A DNA stretch of 64,000 nucleotides from Streptomyces sp. CB02414 (lineage in GTDB: Bacteria > Actinomycetota > Actinomycetes > Streptomycetales > Streptomycetaceae). The notes beneath the pieces were generated by a model that had not been told where the DNA came from, did not search any database, and saw nothing but the letters and a program-made list of their open reading frames with translations. The DNA lies in NCBI RefSeq assembly GCF_001905385.1, contig NZ_LIPF01000001.1:1168765-1232764 (forward strand), in the 5' to 3' direction. The position numbers were made by a program, and so were the translations under genes. Below, one piece after another: positions 17,000 through 26,592 of this stretch (position 1 is the stretch's first letter; every line of letters starts with the position of its first letter).

Positions 17000-17890
17000 T
17001 CATGTGTTCCGGGTCGGCCGGGACAACAACCGGAGCAGGGCCGTCGTCACGTCGGCCGGGCGTTCGTCCATCACCCAGTGGCCGGTGCCGGGCAGCATCG
17101 TCAGGTCGGCGCCGGGGATCGTGCCGGCCAGTTCCGTCGCGATCGCCGGGCTGAGGTACTGGTCGTCGCGGCCCCAGACGACCGCCGTCGGGCATCCGAC
17201 GGCGGCCAGGTCCCGGCGCAGGCCGGGGCGGGCGGGGGTGCGGTAGTCGGCGAAGTAGTGGAGCAGCCAGCGGCGGCCCTCCGGTGTGTCCATCCAGTCG
17301 ACGTAGCCGCGCAGGAGGTCCGGGGCGAGGTGGCCCGCGCGGACCAGCGGGCTGAGGGTACGGCGGTGGAGGGCTGCGTACGGCAGGCGCAGCGCCGCCC
17401 GGTGGAGGGCGGGCGTCCGGGCGAGTACGCCGATCAGGGTGAAGACGGCGTACCAGCGGCGGGTGAACGTGGCGTGGGCGCGGCTGTTGAGGAGGGCCAG
17501 CCGGCGTACGCGGCCGGGGTGGCGCTGGGCGAAGCCCAGGGAGAGGAAGCCGCCGTAGTCGTGGCCGGCCAGGTTCACCGAGTCCAGTTCCAGGGCGTCC
17601 AGCAGCCGGCCGAGGCGGGCGACCTCTGTGTCGTAGTCGAAGGGCAGGTGCAGGGGGCGCTCGGACCGGCCCCAGCCGAGGAGGTCGGGGGTGATGACCC
17701 GGTGGCGGCGCGACAGGGGCGGGACCTGGTGGCGCCAGCAGCGGTGGTCGGCGGGGTAGCCGTGCAGGAGGACGACCGGTTCGGCGTCGGGGGGTCCGGA
17801 CTCCCAGCAGGCCACGCGGGCGCCGTCCACCGTGACGGACCGGGTGCGGGGCGGGGACCGGTGGTCCGCGCCCGGGCTCTGCGTACTCAT
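17000..17890 (-). CDS. Alpha/beta hydrolase (epoxide hydrolase or haloalkane dehalogenase type)
   Basis: 296 aa. Oxyanion motif LHGYPADHRCW, nucleophile elbow LAGHDYGGFLS with Asp in place of Ser, acid in WGRDDQYL, and His in PGTGHWVMDE. An Asp nucleophile points to epoxide hydrolase or dehalogenase chemistry. The cap domain is rich in Arg/Leu. No signal peptide, so cytoplasmic. Substrate unknown. Confidence 0.88.
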   Translation of the reverse strand: MSTQSPGADHRSPPRTRSVTVDGARVACWESGPPDAEPVVLLHGYPADHRCWRHQVPPLSRRHRVITPDLLGWGRSERPLHLPFDYDTEVARLGRLLDALELDSVNLAGHDYGGFLSLGFAQRHPGRVRRLALLNSRAHATFTRRWYAVFTLIGVLARTPALHRAALRLPYAALHRRTLSPLVRAGHLAPDLLRGYVDWMDTPEGRRWLLHYFADYRTPARPGLRRDLAAVGCPTAVVWGRDDQYLSPAIATELAGTIPGADLTMLPGTGHWVMDERPADVTTALLRLLSRPTRNT

Positions 17891-18045
17891 CGCGCTTCCG
17901 GCTCCTTCGCTGCTCGCCGCTCACCGTGCGTCGCCTCCCCTAACTGTGCGCATACCCCGGAGTGCCGGGGTCAGGGCACGCGGTTCGGCCGATCGAGGGG
18001 TGCGCCGTCGGTACGACCCGGGGCGGGCCGGCCGTCCGGCGGGGA

Positions 18046-18130
18046 TTAGGGGGTGTCGTTTGGATCAGGCCGGCTCCGAGTAGCGGTGCCTTGCAGGCGA
18101 CCCCGGCAAGATCCAAACGACACCCCGTAA
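18046..18130. mobile_element. MITE-like 85-bp inverted-repeat element
   Basis: Arms of 21 bases at 18046-18066 (TTAGGGGGTGTCGTTTGGATC type) and 18110-18130 match as inverted copies except at one base. They end in TTA/TAA, which could be a 3-base target site, and enclose 43 bases with no gene. It lies between two divergent genes, so a terminator is unlikely. The arms look like ends of Streptomyces IS elements, but no transposase is present here. Confidence 0.6.
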
Positions 18131-18172
18131 CCTCGGCTGGAGCAGCTACTCAGGGCAGGAGGCGGTGCGGAG

Positions 18173-18475
18173 ATGGTGAAGGTTCCCGGCGCGGTGGTCG
18201 CCGCGGGCGGTCTGGTCGGCGGGTACGGCGTGGCCCGGTGGACGAAGAGGCGGGAGCTGGGCGGGGTCGTGCTGGCCGTCGCGGGCGCCGCCGCCGCGCG
18301 GCAGTGGCGGGCGCGGGCCGGCGGGAAGGCCGCGGGTGCGCTGACGGCGGCGTACGTCGCCGGTTTCGCCGGGTCCCACCCGCTGGCCAAGAAGGTGGGC
18401 GCCTGGCCGTCCGTCCTCGGTGTGGCCGGTGCCGTGGCGCTGGCCTCCTGGGCGGTCGCCGACCGGAAGGCCTGA
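18173..18475 (+). CDS. Small uncharacterised membrane protein
   Basis: 100 aa from ATG 18173, with GGAGGCGGTGCGGAG upstream. Glycine/alanine-rich hydrophobic segments (AVVAAGGLVGGYGVAR, GGVVLAVAGAAAAR, VLGVAGAVALASWAVA) suggest three or more short membrane helices with Arg/Lys loops. No family was recognised. It starts 43 bases after the MITE-like element, which may affect its promoter. Confidence 0.65.
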   Translation: MVKVPGAVVAAGGLVGGYGVARWTKRRELGGVVLAVAGAAAARQWRARAGGKAAGALTAAYVAGFAGSHPLAKKVGAWPSVLGVAGAVALASWAVADRKA

Positions 18476-18515
18476 GCGCCCGTCCGTGGCATCGGACTAC
18501 GGTGCCGGTGGTGGG

Positions 18516-18878
18516 TCAGGTCCGGTGGTGGGTCAGTACGTTGACCACCCGGCCGGTCGGGTCCCGGACGAAGAAGCGGCGTACGCCCCACTCCTCGTCC
18601 TTCAGCTCCCGTACGATCTCCGCGCCCGACGCGGTCACCCGCGCGTACACCGCGTCCACGTCCTCGACCTCCACGCTGAGGTCGGGGACGAGGGGCGCGG
18701 TGCGTTCCTCGGTGAACAGGCTGATCTGGGCGGTGGGGTTGGACGGGGAGGCCAGGGTGGTCACCCAGCCCATGTCCATGACCTCTTCGAAGCCCAGCAG
18801 GCCGTAGAAGTCACGGCTCGTGTGCAGCTGTTCCCCGTCCTCGACCCGGATGTCGGGCACGATCCTGCGAATGGTCAT
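18516..18878 (-). CDS. VOC-fold (glyoxalase/bleomycin resistance-like) protein
   Basis: 120 aa, ATG 18878 preceded by GGGGAGGAG. VOC half-site motifs: SRDFYGLLGFEEVMDMGW, LSVEVEDVDAVYARV and FFVRDPTGRVVNVLTHH. The start overlaps the stop of the MFS gene (ATGA), so the two are co-translated. It may bind or modify the transported molecule; the ligand is unknown. Confidence 0.88.
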   Translation of the reverse strand: MTIRRIVPDIRVEDGEQLHTSRDFYGLLGFEEVMDMGWVTTLASPSNPTAQISLFTEERTAPLVPDLSVEVEDVDAVYARVTASGAEIVRELKDEEWGVRRFFVRDPTGRVVNVLTHHRT

Positions 18879-20404
18879 GGGCGGCTCCTCCCCGCCGAGC
18901 CGGCCGAGTAGTCCCCCGGACCGGCCTGTACCGCCGACAGCGGTTCCGCGATGTCCTCCAGGGAGCGGCGCTCCGCCTTCACCGCCAGGAACACCGCCAC
19001 CAGTCCGGCCGCGCACATCAGCCCGGCGCCGATCTGGAAGGCCAGGACGGTGTCGCCCACGACGCCGGACTCGGTGAGGTTGGCGAAGAGCAGCGGGCCG
19101 CTGATGCCGCCGGCGGCGGTGCCGAGGGCGTAGAAGAAGGCGATGGCCATGGCGCGGGTCTCCATGGGGAAGACCTCGGACACCGTCAGGTAGGCGCTGG
19201 AGGCGCCCGCGGAGGCGAAGAACAGCACCACGCACCAGCACGCCGTCATCGTCGTGGCCGTCAGCGAGCCCTGGTCGAAGAGCCACGCGGTGCCGAAGAG
19301 CAGGATGCCCGACAGCAGGTAGGTGCCCGAGATCATGATCCGGCGGCCGACCGTGTCGAAGAGGGGGCCGAGCAGGAGCGGGCCCAGGAAGTTTCCGGCG
19401 GCGATGACGGCGAAGTAGTAGCCGGTGGAGCCGGTCGGCACGTCGAAGAAGGTGATGAGGATGGTGCCGAAGCCGAAGGTGATGGCGTTGTAGAGGAAGG
19501 CCTGGCCGATGAAGAGGGACAGGCCGAGGACGGCGCGGCGCGGGTAGCGGCGGAAGACGGTCTTGGCGATCAGGCCGAAGCCGATGCTCTTGCGCTGGTG
19601 GATGGTGATCTCACCGGCCGGGGGCGGCAGTTTCTCGCCCTTCTCCTCCTCGATCTCGCGTTCGACGGAGTCGACGAGTGCGTCGGCCTTCTCGCCGTGG
19701 CCGTGGATGAACTGCCAGCGTGGACTCTCCGGCACGTGCCGCCGCACCAGGAGGATGACCAGGCCGAGGACGACGCCCATGGCGAAGCTGAGCCGCCAGC
19801 CGAGGTCCTTGGGGAAGATGTCGGTGTCCAGCATCACGATGGACAGCAGCGAGCCGCCGATCGCGCCGAGCCAGTAGCTGCCGTTGATGATGAGGTCGAC
19901 CCGGCCGCGGTACTGGGACGGGATCAGCTCGTCGATCGCGGAGTTGATGGCCGCGTACTCGCCGCCGATGCCGAAACCGGTGAGGAAGCGGAAGAGGAAG
20001 AACCACCAGGACTCGAAAGAGAGCGCCGTCAGCGCGGTCGCCGCCAGGTAGACCGCCAGCGTCGCGATGAACAGCTTCTTGCGGCCGTAACGGTCGGTCA
20101 GCCAGCCGAAGAACAGGGCCCCGGAGCAGGCACCCGCCACGTACAGGGCGGCGGCGAGGCCGGTGACCTGCGAGGCGCTGATGTCCAGGCCGCTGCCTTC
20201 CTCAGCGATGCGTCCGGCGACATTGCCGACGATCGTGACTTCCAGGCCGTCCAGGATCCAGACGGTGCCCAGACCGATCACGATCATCCAGTGCCATCGC
20301 GACCAGGGCAGGCGGTCCAGACGGGCGGGGACGGCCGTGGTGACGGTGCCGGTGGAGACGGGCCCCGAGGACGACGACGCATCTGACGACGAATCCGCTG
20401 TCAT
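18875..20404 (-). CDS. MFS transporter, sugar/metabolite porter type
   Basis: 509 aa with about 12 predicted membrane helices. Loop motifs include GWLTDRYGRKKLF (MFS motif A), RFLTGFGIGGEYAAINS and VPESPRWQFIHG (the PESPRW signature of the sugar porter family). An MFS metabolite:H+ symporter is the best description. It is upstream of and overlaps the VOC gene. Confidence 0.9.
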   Translation of the reverse strand: MTADSSSDASSSSGPVSTGTVTTAVPARLDRLPWSRWHWMIVIGLGTVWILDGLEVTIVGNVAGRIAEEGSGLDISASQVTGLAAALYVAGACSGALFFGWLTDRYGRKKLFIATLAVYLAATALTALSFESWWFFLFRFLTGFGIGGEYAAINSAIDELIPSQYRGRVDLIINGSYWLGAIGGSLLSIVMLDTDIFPKDLGWRLSFAMGVVLGLVILLVRRHVPESPRWQFIHGHGEKADALVDSVEREIEEEKGEKLPPPAGEITIHQRKSIGFGLIAKTVFRRYPRRAVLGLSLFIGQAFLYNAITFGFGTILITFFDVPTGSTGYYFAVIAAGNFLGPLLLGPLFDTVGRRIMISGTYLLSGILLFGTAWLFDQGSLTATTMTACWCVVLFFASAGASSAYLTVSEVFPMETRAMAIAFFYALGTAAGGISGPLLFANLTESGVVGDTVLAFQIGAGLMCAAGLVAVFLAVKAERRSLEDIAEPLSAVQAGPGDYSAGSAGRSRP

Positions 20405-20500
20405 GGCTCCCTCTCCGTCGGGCGAACGCCTCCCGTGTGCCCTGCACCGGGAGGAACACGCCCGCCGCGCCGGGAGGCCCGAGGGCCGCGCGTGGCGGCC

Positions 20501-21853
20501 CTACGCCCCCAGGATGCGGGAGACCGCGTAGATCAGCAGCCCGGCCAGCGAGCCGACCACCGTGCCGTTGATGCGGATGAACTGGAGGTCGCGGCCGATG
20601 TTCGCCTCGATCTTCTTCGTGGTGTGCTCGGCGTCCCAGCTCGCCACCGTGTCGGTGATCAGGGAGGTGATCTCCTTGCGGTAGGTGGTGACCACGTACA
20701 CCGCGGCACCCTCCACCCACGCGTCGACCTTGCCCTGCACCTTGGCGTCGGAGGCCATCCGGGCGCCCAGCGACAGCAGCGAGGCCCTCACCCGCATGCG
20801 CAGTTCGCTGCGCTCGTCCTCCGCCGCCGAGACGATCATGGCCCGTACGGCCGTCCAGGCGGACGCGATCAGGTCCTGGACCTCGCCGCGCCCCAGCACC
20901 TCGGACTTCAGCCGCTCCACGCGCGCACGGGTCTCCGTGTCGGACTGGAGGTCGGAGGCGAAGTCGGTGAGGAAGCGGTCGAGGGCGCCGCGCGCCGGGT
21001 GGGCGGGCATGTCGCGCATCTCGGTGACGAAGCGCAGCAGCTCCTTGTAGACGCGCTCGCCGACCCGCTTGTCCACGAACCGGGGCGTCCATCCGGGTGC
21101 CCCGCCCTGCACGGCGTCCATCACGGAGTCGCCGTGCAGGATCAGCCAGTCGTGGGCGCGGGAGACGATCAGGTCGACGGCGCGCTTGTGGCCGCTGTCG
21201 GCGACGATCCGGTCCAGCATCTTGCCGATGCCGGGGGCGATCTCCTGGGCGTCGGCCCGGCGGGTGATCGCCTCGCCGACCACCGCCTGCACGTCGGAGT
21301 CGCGCAGCACGGTCAGCGCGCCGCGCAGGGCGGCGGCCAGCTCGGCCGTCACCCGGTCGGCGTGTTCGGGCACGGCGAGCCAGGCGCCGAGCCGGCTTCC
21401 GATGCCGACGGCGCGCAGCCGCTGCCGTACGACGTCCTCGGAGAGGAAGTTCTCGCCGACGAACTCGCCCAGCGAGACGCCGAGCTGGTCCTTCTTCTTG
21501 GGGATGATCGCGGTGTGCGGGATGGGGATGCCGAGCGGGTGGCGGAAGAGCGCGGTGACCGCGAACCAGTCGGCGAGCGCGCCGACCATGCCGGCCTCGG
21601 CGGCGGCCGAGACGTACCCCGCCCAGGCGCCCGCGCCCCGGTGGGAGGCCCACTCGGCGAGGACGTAGACCAGGGCGACGAAGAGCAGCAGGCCGGTGGC
21701 GGTGAGCTTCATGCGGCGCACGCCGCGCCGCTTCTCCTCGTCCGCCGCGCTGAAGGACGTCATCGCGCGGTCGCGGACGGCACCGCTCCCGCCGCCGGTA
21801 CCGCTTCCGGTGTCGCCGGATCCATCCGGAAGCTCCGCTTTCGTGCGTTCCAT
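20501..21853 (-). CDS. DUF445 membrane protein
   Basis: 450 aa. ATG 21853 was chosen for GTGGAG upstream; the frame is open to 21922. A membrane helix near residues 48-65 (LTATGLLLFVALVYVLAEW) is followed by EAGMVGALADWFAVTALFRHP and IPHTAIIPKKKDQLG, both typical of DUF445, then long helices and a C-terminal helix (VVGSLAGLLIYAVSRIL). Function is unknown. Confidence 0.88.
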   Translation of the reverse strand: MERTKAELPDGSGDTGSGTGGGSGAVRDRAMTSFSAADEEKRRGVRRMKLTATGLLLFVALVYVLAEWASHRGAGAWAGYVSAAAEAGMVGALADWFAVTALFRHPLGIPIPHTAIIPKKKDQLGVSLGEFVGENFLSEDVVRQRLRAVGIGSRLGAWLAVPEHADRVTAELAAALRGALTVLRDSDVQAVVGEAITRRADAQEIAPGIGKMLDRIVADSGHKRAVDLIVSRAHDWLILHGDSVMDAVQGGAPGWTPRFVDKRVGERVYKELLRFVTEMRDMPAHPARGALDRFLTDFASDLQSDTETRARVERLKSEVLGRGEVQDLIASAWTAVRAMIVSAAEDERSELRMRVRASLLSLGARMASDAKVQGKVDAWVEGAAVYVVTTYRKEITSLITDTVASWDAEHTTKKIEANIGRDLQFIRINGTVVGSLAGLLIYAVSRILGA

Positions 21854-22049
21854 CCACTCCACCGTTCGCCGATCCGCCCCGCACACATTGTCCCTTCCTG
21901 ACCGACTCCTGGAACGGAACACAAGTTCCCGGCGTCTGTCCGGAAGGGGAACGCGCGGGGGTCGTACGGCGTTTCCCCGACCCGTGCCGCATCATGGATA
22001 CATCGGACCGGAGCCTCGGGCTCCCCTCGCCCGAGGAGAACAACACAGC

Positions 22050-23414
22050 ATGACCCGGGGTCGTGACGGAGGCACGGGGGCGCCTCCCACCAAGTACCGT
22101 GCCCTGCTCGCCGCGATCGTCACTCTGGTAGTGGCGATCTCCGCGGCCATATACGCCTCGGTGTCGGCCGACGGCGGCGCCCGGGACCGCACGCCCCTCG
22201 CCGGCGGCCCCGCCCCGCGCGGCGACGCCGCTCCCGCCTCCACCGGCACCTGGGTCGGCGCCTGGTCCGCCTCCCCGGCCGCAGCCGAACCGCGCACCGA
22301 GACCACCGGCACGGCCGGCCGCTCGGTACGCAACGTCGTGCACGCCGGCGTCAGCGGAACGAGCGCGCGGATCACCCTGTCCAACCTCTACGGGCAGTCC
22401 CCGCTGACCATCACGCACGCGACCATCGCCCTGTCGGCCGGCCCCGACAGCGCCGCCGCGCTCGCCGACACCATGCGCCGGCTCACCTTCGGCGGCAGCC
22501 CCCAGGTCGTCATCCCGGCCGGCGGGCGGGTGATGAGCGACATCGCCCGTCTCGCCGTCCCCTACGGCGCGGACGTCCTGGTCACCACGTACTCCCCCGT
22601 CCCCTCCGGACCGGTCACCTACCACCCGCACGCCCAGCAGATCAGCTACCTCGCCGACGGGGAGCACACCGCCGACGTCACCGCCGTCGCGTACACGACC
22701 GAGACCCGGGTCTGGCGGTACCTGACCGCCCTGGACGTGCTCAGCCACGAGGCCGACGGCACGGTCGTCGCCCTCGGCGACTCGATCACCGACGGCTTCG
22801 GCTCGGACACGAACGCCAACAACCGCTGGACCGACACCCTCGCCGAGCGGCTCCACGAGGCGGCCGGGGACGGGCGGGACACGCCCCGCTACAGCGTCGT
22901 CAACCAGGGCATCAGCGGCAACCGCATCCTCACCAGCCGGGCGGGCCGGCCCGCCGACAACCCCAGCGCCCTCAGCCGGTTCGAACGGGACGTCCTGGAC
23001 CGCACCAACGTCAAGGCCGTCGTCATCGTGCTCGGCGTCAACGACATCCTGCACAGCCCCGAACTCGCCGACCGCGAGGGCATCCTCGACGGCCTGCGCA
23101 CCATGGTCGACCAGGCGCACGGCCGGGGACTGAAGGTCATCGGCTCGACGATCATGCCGTTCGGCGGGCACGGCGGGTACACGAAGGCCCGCGAGAACAT
23201 GCGGCAGCAGATCAACGAGGAGATCCGCTCCGGCCACGTGTTCGACGCGGTCGTCGACTTCGACAAGGCGCTGCGCGACCCCTACGACCCGCGCCGGCTG
23301 CGCTCCGACTACGACAGCGGCGACCACCTGCACCCCAGCGACAAGGGGTACGAGCGCATGGGCCGGGTCCTCGACCTGGACGACCTGAAGGGCGCGGCAC
23401 CGGTCCAGCTGTGA
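22050..23414 (+). CDS. Secreted SGNH/GDSL esterase-lipase
   Basis: 454 aa, ATG 22050 with GAGGAGAA upstream. An N-terminal membrane or signal segment (ALLAAIVTLVVAISAAIYA) precedes a roughly 200-residue domain. The SGNH blocks are all present: VALGDSITDGFG (Ser), NQGISGNRI (Gly), VIVLGVNDIL (Asn), and DHLHPSDKGYERMG (Asp/His). Probable exported ester hydrolase of lipids or polysaccharide esters. Confidence 0.9.
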   Translation: MTRGRDGGTGAPPTKYRALLAAIVTLVVAISAAIYASVSADGGARDRTPLAGGPAPRGDAAPASTGTWVGAWSASPAAAEPRTETTGTAGRSVRNVVHAGVSGTSARITLSNLYGQSPLTITHATIALSAGPDSAAALADTMRRLTFGGSPQVVIPAGGRVMSDIARLAVPYGADVLVTTYSPVPSGPVTYHPHAQQISYLADGEHTADVTAVAYTTETRVWRYLTALDVLSHEADGTVVALGDSITDGFGSDTNANNRWTDTLAERLHEAAGDGRDTPRYSVVNQGISGNRILTSRAGRPADNPSALSRFERDVLDRTNVKAVVIVLGVNDILHSPELADREGILDGLRTMVDQAHGRGLKVIGSTIMPFGGHGGYTKARENMRQQINEEIRSGHVFDAVVDFDKALRDPYDPRRLRSDYDSGDHLHPSDKGYERMGRVLDLDDLKGAAPVQL

Positions 23415-23851
23415 CCGGCACCGGGGTGGACGCGGCGCGTCCGCGACGGGTTCCGCACGCGCGGCACACGGCAGGTCCTCGTAGGCCCCGTCCCGGCCCC
23501 CGGCCTGCGGGTTCGGTCACCCAACACGCCGGCGTCGCGGGTGACGCCTCACCCGCCACCCGGTCCGCCGGACTTGGCACCCGGCGACAGACTCGACCGT
23601 GAAGTCCGACCCCGCCCCGCCCCGGCCCGTCCACACACCCACACACCGACTCCTGCCCCCGGCGCGCAGCGCCTGCCCGACGACACCAACGACCGCCGGA
23701 CCGGCACCCAGCGCGCACAGCCTCCTGCCCGCCGACGCCGCCGCCCGCAACCCACCGGACCCCGCTCCGCGCCGGCCCGATGGGCAACGCCCCGCTCAGT
23801 GCTCGCGGCAGCCCACGCCCCCGTCCCCGCGCCCAGCGGCGCGCGCCCCGC
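23415..23851. other. C-rich intergenic region between convergent genes
   Basis: About 440 bases, very rich in CCC/CCG on the plus strand, with no ribosome binding site or recognisable product in any frame. It lies between the esterase stop and the leftward DUF1707 gene stop. No clear terminator stem was found. Confidence 0.4.
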
Positions 23852-24688
23852 TCAGTCCTCGCCCCGCCTGCGCCGGTCCCGTTCCTCGCGGCGCAGTTCA
23901 CGCTGCTCGCGGCGTTCGTCGCGGTGTTCGCGGAGCATGTCCCGGTGGCTGTCCAGCATCCGGAGGTGGTCCTCGGCCGCGTCGTCGCGGGAGGAGGCGC
24001 GCAGTTCCTGGCGGGCGGCCCGGCGCTCCAGCTTCTCCTGCCGGCGCTCCTCCCTGATCCGCAGCTTCTCCGCCCGGGTCAGCTTGCGCCGGACACCGAC
24101 GCCGCCCCAGAACGCGAACCCGGTCACGATCACCCGCGGGGCGCCCGGGTCGCCCGGCACACCGGACTCCCGGTGGTCGAAGTCGCCCATGACGCCGACG
24201 CCCCGCACGATCACCTCGACGCCCGGCGGCACGATCACGTCGATCCCTCCCATGACCGCCACGCAGTTGATCACGACCTCGCCGTCCGCGAAGAGCGCCT
24301 CGCGCAGGTCGATCTCCCCGCCGCCCCAGAACGCGAAGGAGTTGAAGCGGCGCGGCACGGTCCAGCGGCCCTTGCGCTGGAACCCGCCCAGCACGGCCAC
24401 CGCCCACGACGACGAACCCTCGCCGCCGGTGATCCGGCCCGCCCAGTCCCCGGCCGCCGCCGGATCCTTCGTCATCGACACCTTGGGCGCCGCGACCGCC
24501 GTACCGACCGGCAGGTCACGGGTGATCGGCGCCAGTTCCCCGTAGGTCCGCGCGCTGTACGTCGCGTCCAGCCGCTCCTCGAACTCGGTCATGTCGAGGC
24601 GTCCCTCCGCGAGGGCGTCCCGCAGGACCTCGGCGACTCGTTCACGGTCGGCGTCGGATGCGCGCAGCTCCGGGGCGTCGTCGGTCAT
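23852..24688 (-). CDS. DUF1707 protein with LiaF-like C-terminal region
   Basis: 278 aa. The N-terminal DUF1707 domain (LRASDADRERVAEVLRDALA, RLDMTEFEERLDATYSA) is followed by a beta-strand region (FNSFAFWGGGEIDLRE, VAVMGGIDVIVPPGVEV, GFAFWGGVGVRR) resembling LiaF/DUF2154 repeats. The C-terminus of about 70 residues is charged Arg/Glu helix, probably a coiled coil. It lies 33 bases after the ABC ATPase gene and probably belongs to that operon. Role unknown; LiaF-like domains elsewhere act in envelope stress sensing. Confidence 0.85.
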   Translation of the reverse strand: MTDDAPELRASDADRERVAEVLRDALAEGRLDMTEFEERLDATYSARTYGELAPITRDLPVGTAVAAPKVSMTKDPAAAGDWAGRITGGEGSSSWAVAVLGGFQRKGRWTVPRRFNSFAFWGGGEIDLREALFADGEVVINCVAVMGGIDVIVPPGVEVIVRGVGVMGDFDHRESGVPGDPGAPRVIVTGFAFWGGVGVRRKLTRAEKLRIREERRQEKLERRAARQELRASSRDDAAEDHLRMLDSHRDMLREHRDERREQRELRREERDRRRRGED

Positions 24689-24721
24689 GTACAGCAGCCT
24701 ACGAGGTCGCCGCGCCGGAAA

Positions 24722-25717
24722 CTACGCGCTCGAGCGTTCCGCGTACATCTTCGCGATCACCGACTCGATGTCCGGCTCCCGCACCGACAGGTCCACCAGC
24801 GGATACCGCGCCGCGACCGCCGCGACCAGCCCCGCCGCCGACTCCGACGCCGGGAACGCCAGCCACTGCCGCGGCCCCTCCACCCGCACCACCCGCGCGG
24901 GCGCCGGCGCCTCGATCGGCGGCAGCTCCCGCTCCAGGTCCACCACCAGGGTGCGTTCGCTCTCCCCCGCCTCGTGCAGGCCGCCCAGGGGGCCGTCGTA
25001 CATCAGCCGGCCGTGGTCGATGACCATCACCCGCGAGCACAACTGCTCGATGTCCTGGAGGTCGTGCGTGGTCAGCAGCACCGTCGTGCCGCGCTCCGCG
25101 TTCAAGTCCCGCAGAAAGCCCCGCACCTTGGACTTCGACACCACGTCCAGGCCGATCGTCGGCTCGTCCAGGTACAGCACCTCCGGGTCGTGCAGCAGCG
25201 CCGCCGCGATGTCGCCGCGCATCCGCTGGCCCAGCGACAGCTGCCGCACCGGCACGTCCAGCAGCTCGCCCAGCTGGAGGAGGTCCACACAGCGGTCCAG
25301 GTTCTCCCGGTAACGGGCGTCCGGGATGCGGTACATGCGGTGCATCAGCCGGTAGGAGTCGATCAGCGGCAGGTCCCACCACAGCGTCGTACGCTGCCCG
25401 AAGACCACCCCTATGCGGTGCGCCAGCCGGGTCCGCTCCCGCGACGGGTCGATGCCCGCGACCCGCAGCCGGCCGCCGCTCGGCGTCAGGATGCCGGTCA
25501 GCATCTTGATCGTCGTCGACTTCCCGGCACCGTTCGGCCCGATGTAGCCGACCACCTCCCCGCGCGCCACGGTGAACGACAGCCCGTCCACCGCCCGTAC
25601 CTGACGCCGCTCCCGCTTCAGGAAACCCGTCTTCTTGCGCACGTCGAAGACCTTCTCGACGCCGTCGAGCTCGATGAAGGCCCCCGCGCCCGACCCCGCG
25701 GAATCCGCCCCGGCCAC
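24722..25717 (-). CDS. ABC-2 type exporter ATP-binding protein
   Basis: 331 aa from GTG 25717. Walker A GPNGAGKST, Q-loop VFGQRTTLWW, signature LSLGQRMRGD, Walker B VLYLDEPTIGLD, and switch His in LLTTHD. The C-terminal 70 residues are an accessory domain found in exporters of this class. It follows two permease genes closely (14 bases), so the three form an ABC-2 exporter. Substrate not predictable. Confidence 0.9.
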   Translation of the reverse strand: MAGADSAGSGAGAFIELDGVEKVFDVRKKTGFLKRERRQVRAVDGLSFTVARGEVVGYIGPNGAGKSTTIKMLTGILTPSGGRLRVAGIDPSRERTRLAHRIGVVFGQRTTLWWDLPLIDSYRLMHRMYRIPDARYRENLDRCVDLLQLGELLDVPVRQLSLGQRMRGDIAAALLHDPEVLYLDEPTIGLDVVSKSKVRGFLRDLNAERGTTVLLTTHDLQDIEQLCSRVMVIDHGRLMYDGPLGGLHEAGESERTLVVDLERELPPIEAPAPARVVRVEGPRQWLAFPASESAAGLVAAVAARYPLVDLSVREPDIESVIAKMYAERSSA

Positions 25718-25731
25718 CGTCCCCAACTCCC

Positions 25732-26592
25732 TCAGCTCCCTGTACTCCGGTAAGAACGAAGCCCCGCCCGCCACGCCAGCCCCGCCAGCGCCCCGCAGCC
25801 CACGGCCACCAGCGGCGCCGTGAACGCCACCCAGCCGGGCAGGTCCAGCGGGTACGGCCGGTCCAGCACGAAGCACGCCGGCAGCCAGTTGACGAAGGCC
25901 AGCGGCACCACGAAGGTCACCCCCCGCACCAGGTCCAGCGCGAACACCGTCGGCGGGTACTGCAGCATCGTCGTACCGCCGTACGTGAAGGCGTTCGCCA
26001 CCTCGGAGGCGTCCTGCGCCACGAACTGGAACGCCCCCGCCGCCACGAACACCGCCGCGAAGATCCCCGCCCCGCCCAGCAGCATCACCGGCATCAGCAG
26101 CAGCTTCGCCGGCGTCCAGTCGATGTCCACGACCACCAGCGCGTAGCCCAGCACCAGCAGTCCCTGCGTCACCCGCCCCAGCCGCCGCAGCGCGAACCGG
26201 TCCGCCGCCACCTGCGCCAGCACCGGCGCCGGACGCACCAGCAGCGTGTCCAGCGTCCCGTCCCGCACCCGGCGCCCCAGCCGATCCATCGACCCGATCG
26301 CCAGGTCGGCCAGCCCGAACGAGACCCCCGACAGCCCGTACAGCAACGCCACCTCGCCCAGCGACCAGCCGCCCAGCGCGTCCACGCGGGAGAACATCAG
26401 CAGGATCGCCACGAAGTCCAGGGCGGTCATCGCGAAGTTCCCGAACGTCGTCAGCGCGAACGACGTCCGGTACGCCATCGTCGACCGGATCCACATCGCC
26501 GCGATCAGCCGGTACGCCCGCAGCCCCTCCACGACCCGCCCGCGCGGCTCGCCCCTCGCGGCCGTGCCCCGCGCCTCCGCCGTCTCAGCCAC
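25732..26592 (-). CDS. ABC-2 type permease (second subunit)
   Basis: 286 aa from GTG 26592, overlapping the upstream permease by 8 bases. About six membrane helices (TSFALTTFGNFAMTALDFVA, LLLMPVMLLGGAGIFAAVFV, FVVPLAFVNWLPACFVL). The motif DGTLDTLLVRPAPVL recurs in DUF990-type permeases. It pairs with the permease encoded upstream to make the channel. Confidence 0.88.
   Translation of the reverse strand: MAETAEARGTAARGEPRGRVVEGLRAYRLIAAMWIRSTMAYRTSFALTTFGNFAMTALDFVAILLMFSRVDALGGWSLGEVALLYGLSGVSFGLADLAIGSMDRLGRRVRDGTLDTLLVRPAPVLAQVAADRFALRRLGRVTQGLLVLGYALVVVDIDWTPAKLLLMPVMLLGGAGIFAAVFVAAGAFQFVAQDASEVANAFTYGGTTMLQYPPTVFALDLVRGVTFVVPLAFVNWLPACFVLDRPYPLDLPGWVAFTAPLVAVGCGALAGLAWRAGLRSYRSTGS

Noticed and set aside
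18046..18130. Inverted repeat as a rho-independent terminator
   Set aside because: It lies between divergent 5' ends and has a 43-base loop, so a mobile-element remnant is more likely.
20202..23333. 1043-residue minus-strand open frame
   Set aside because: It runs antisense to the GDSL esterase and out of frame over DUF445; composition is shadow-like and no motif is visible.
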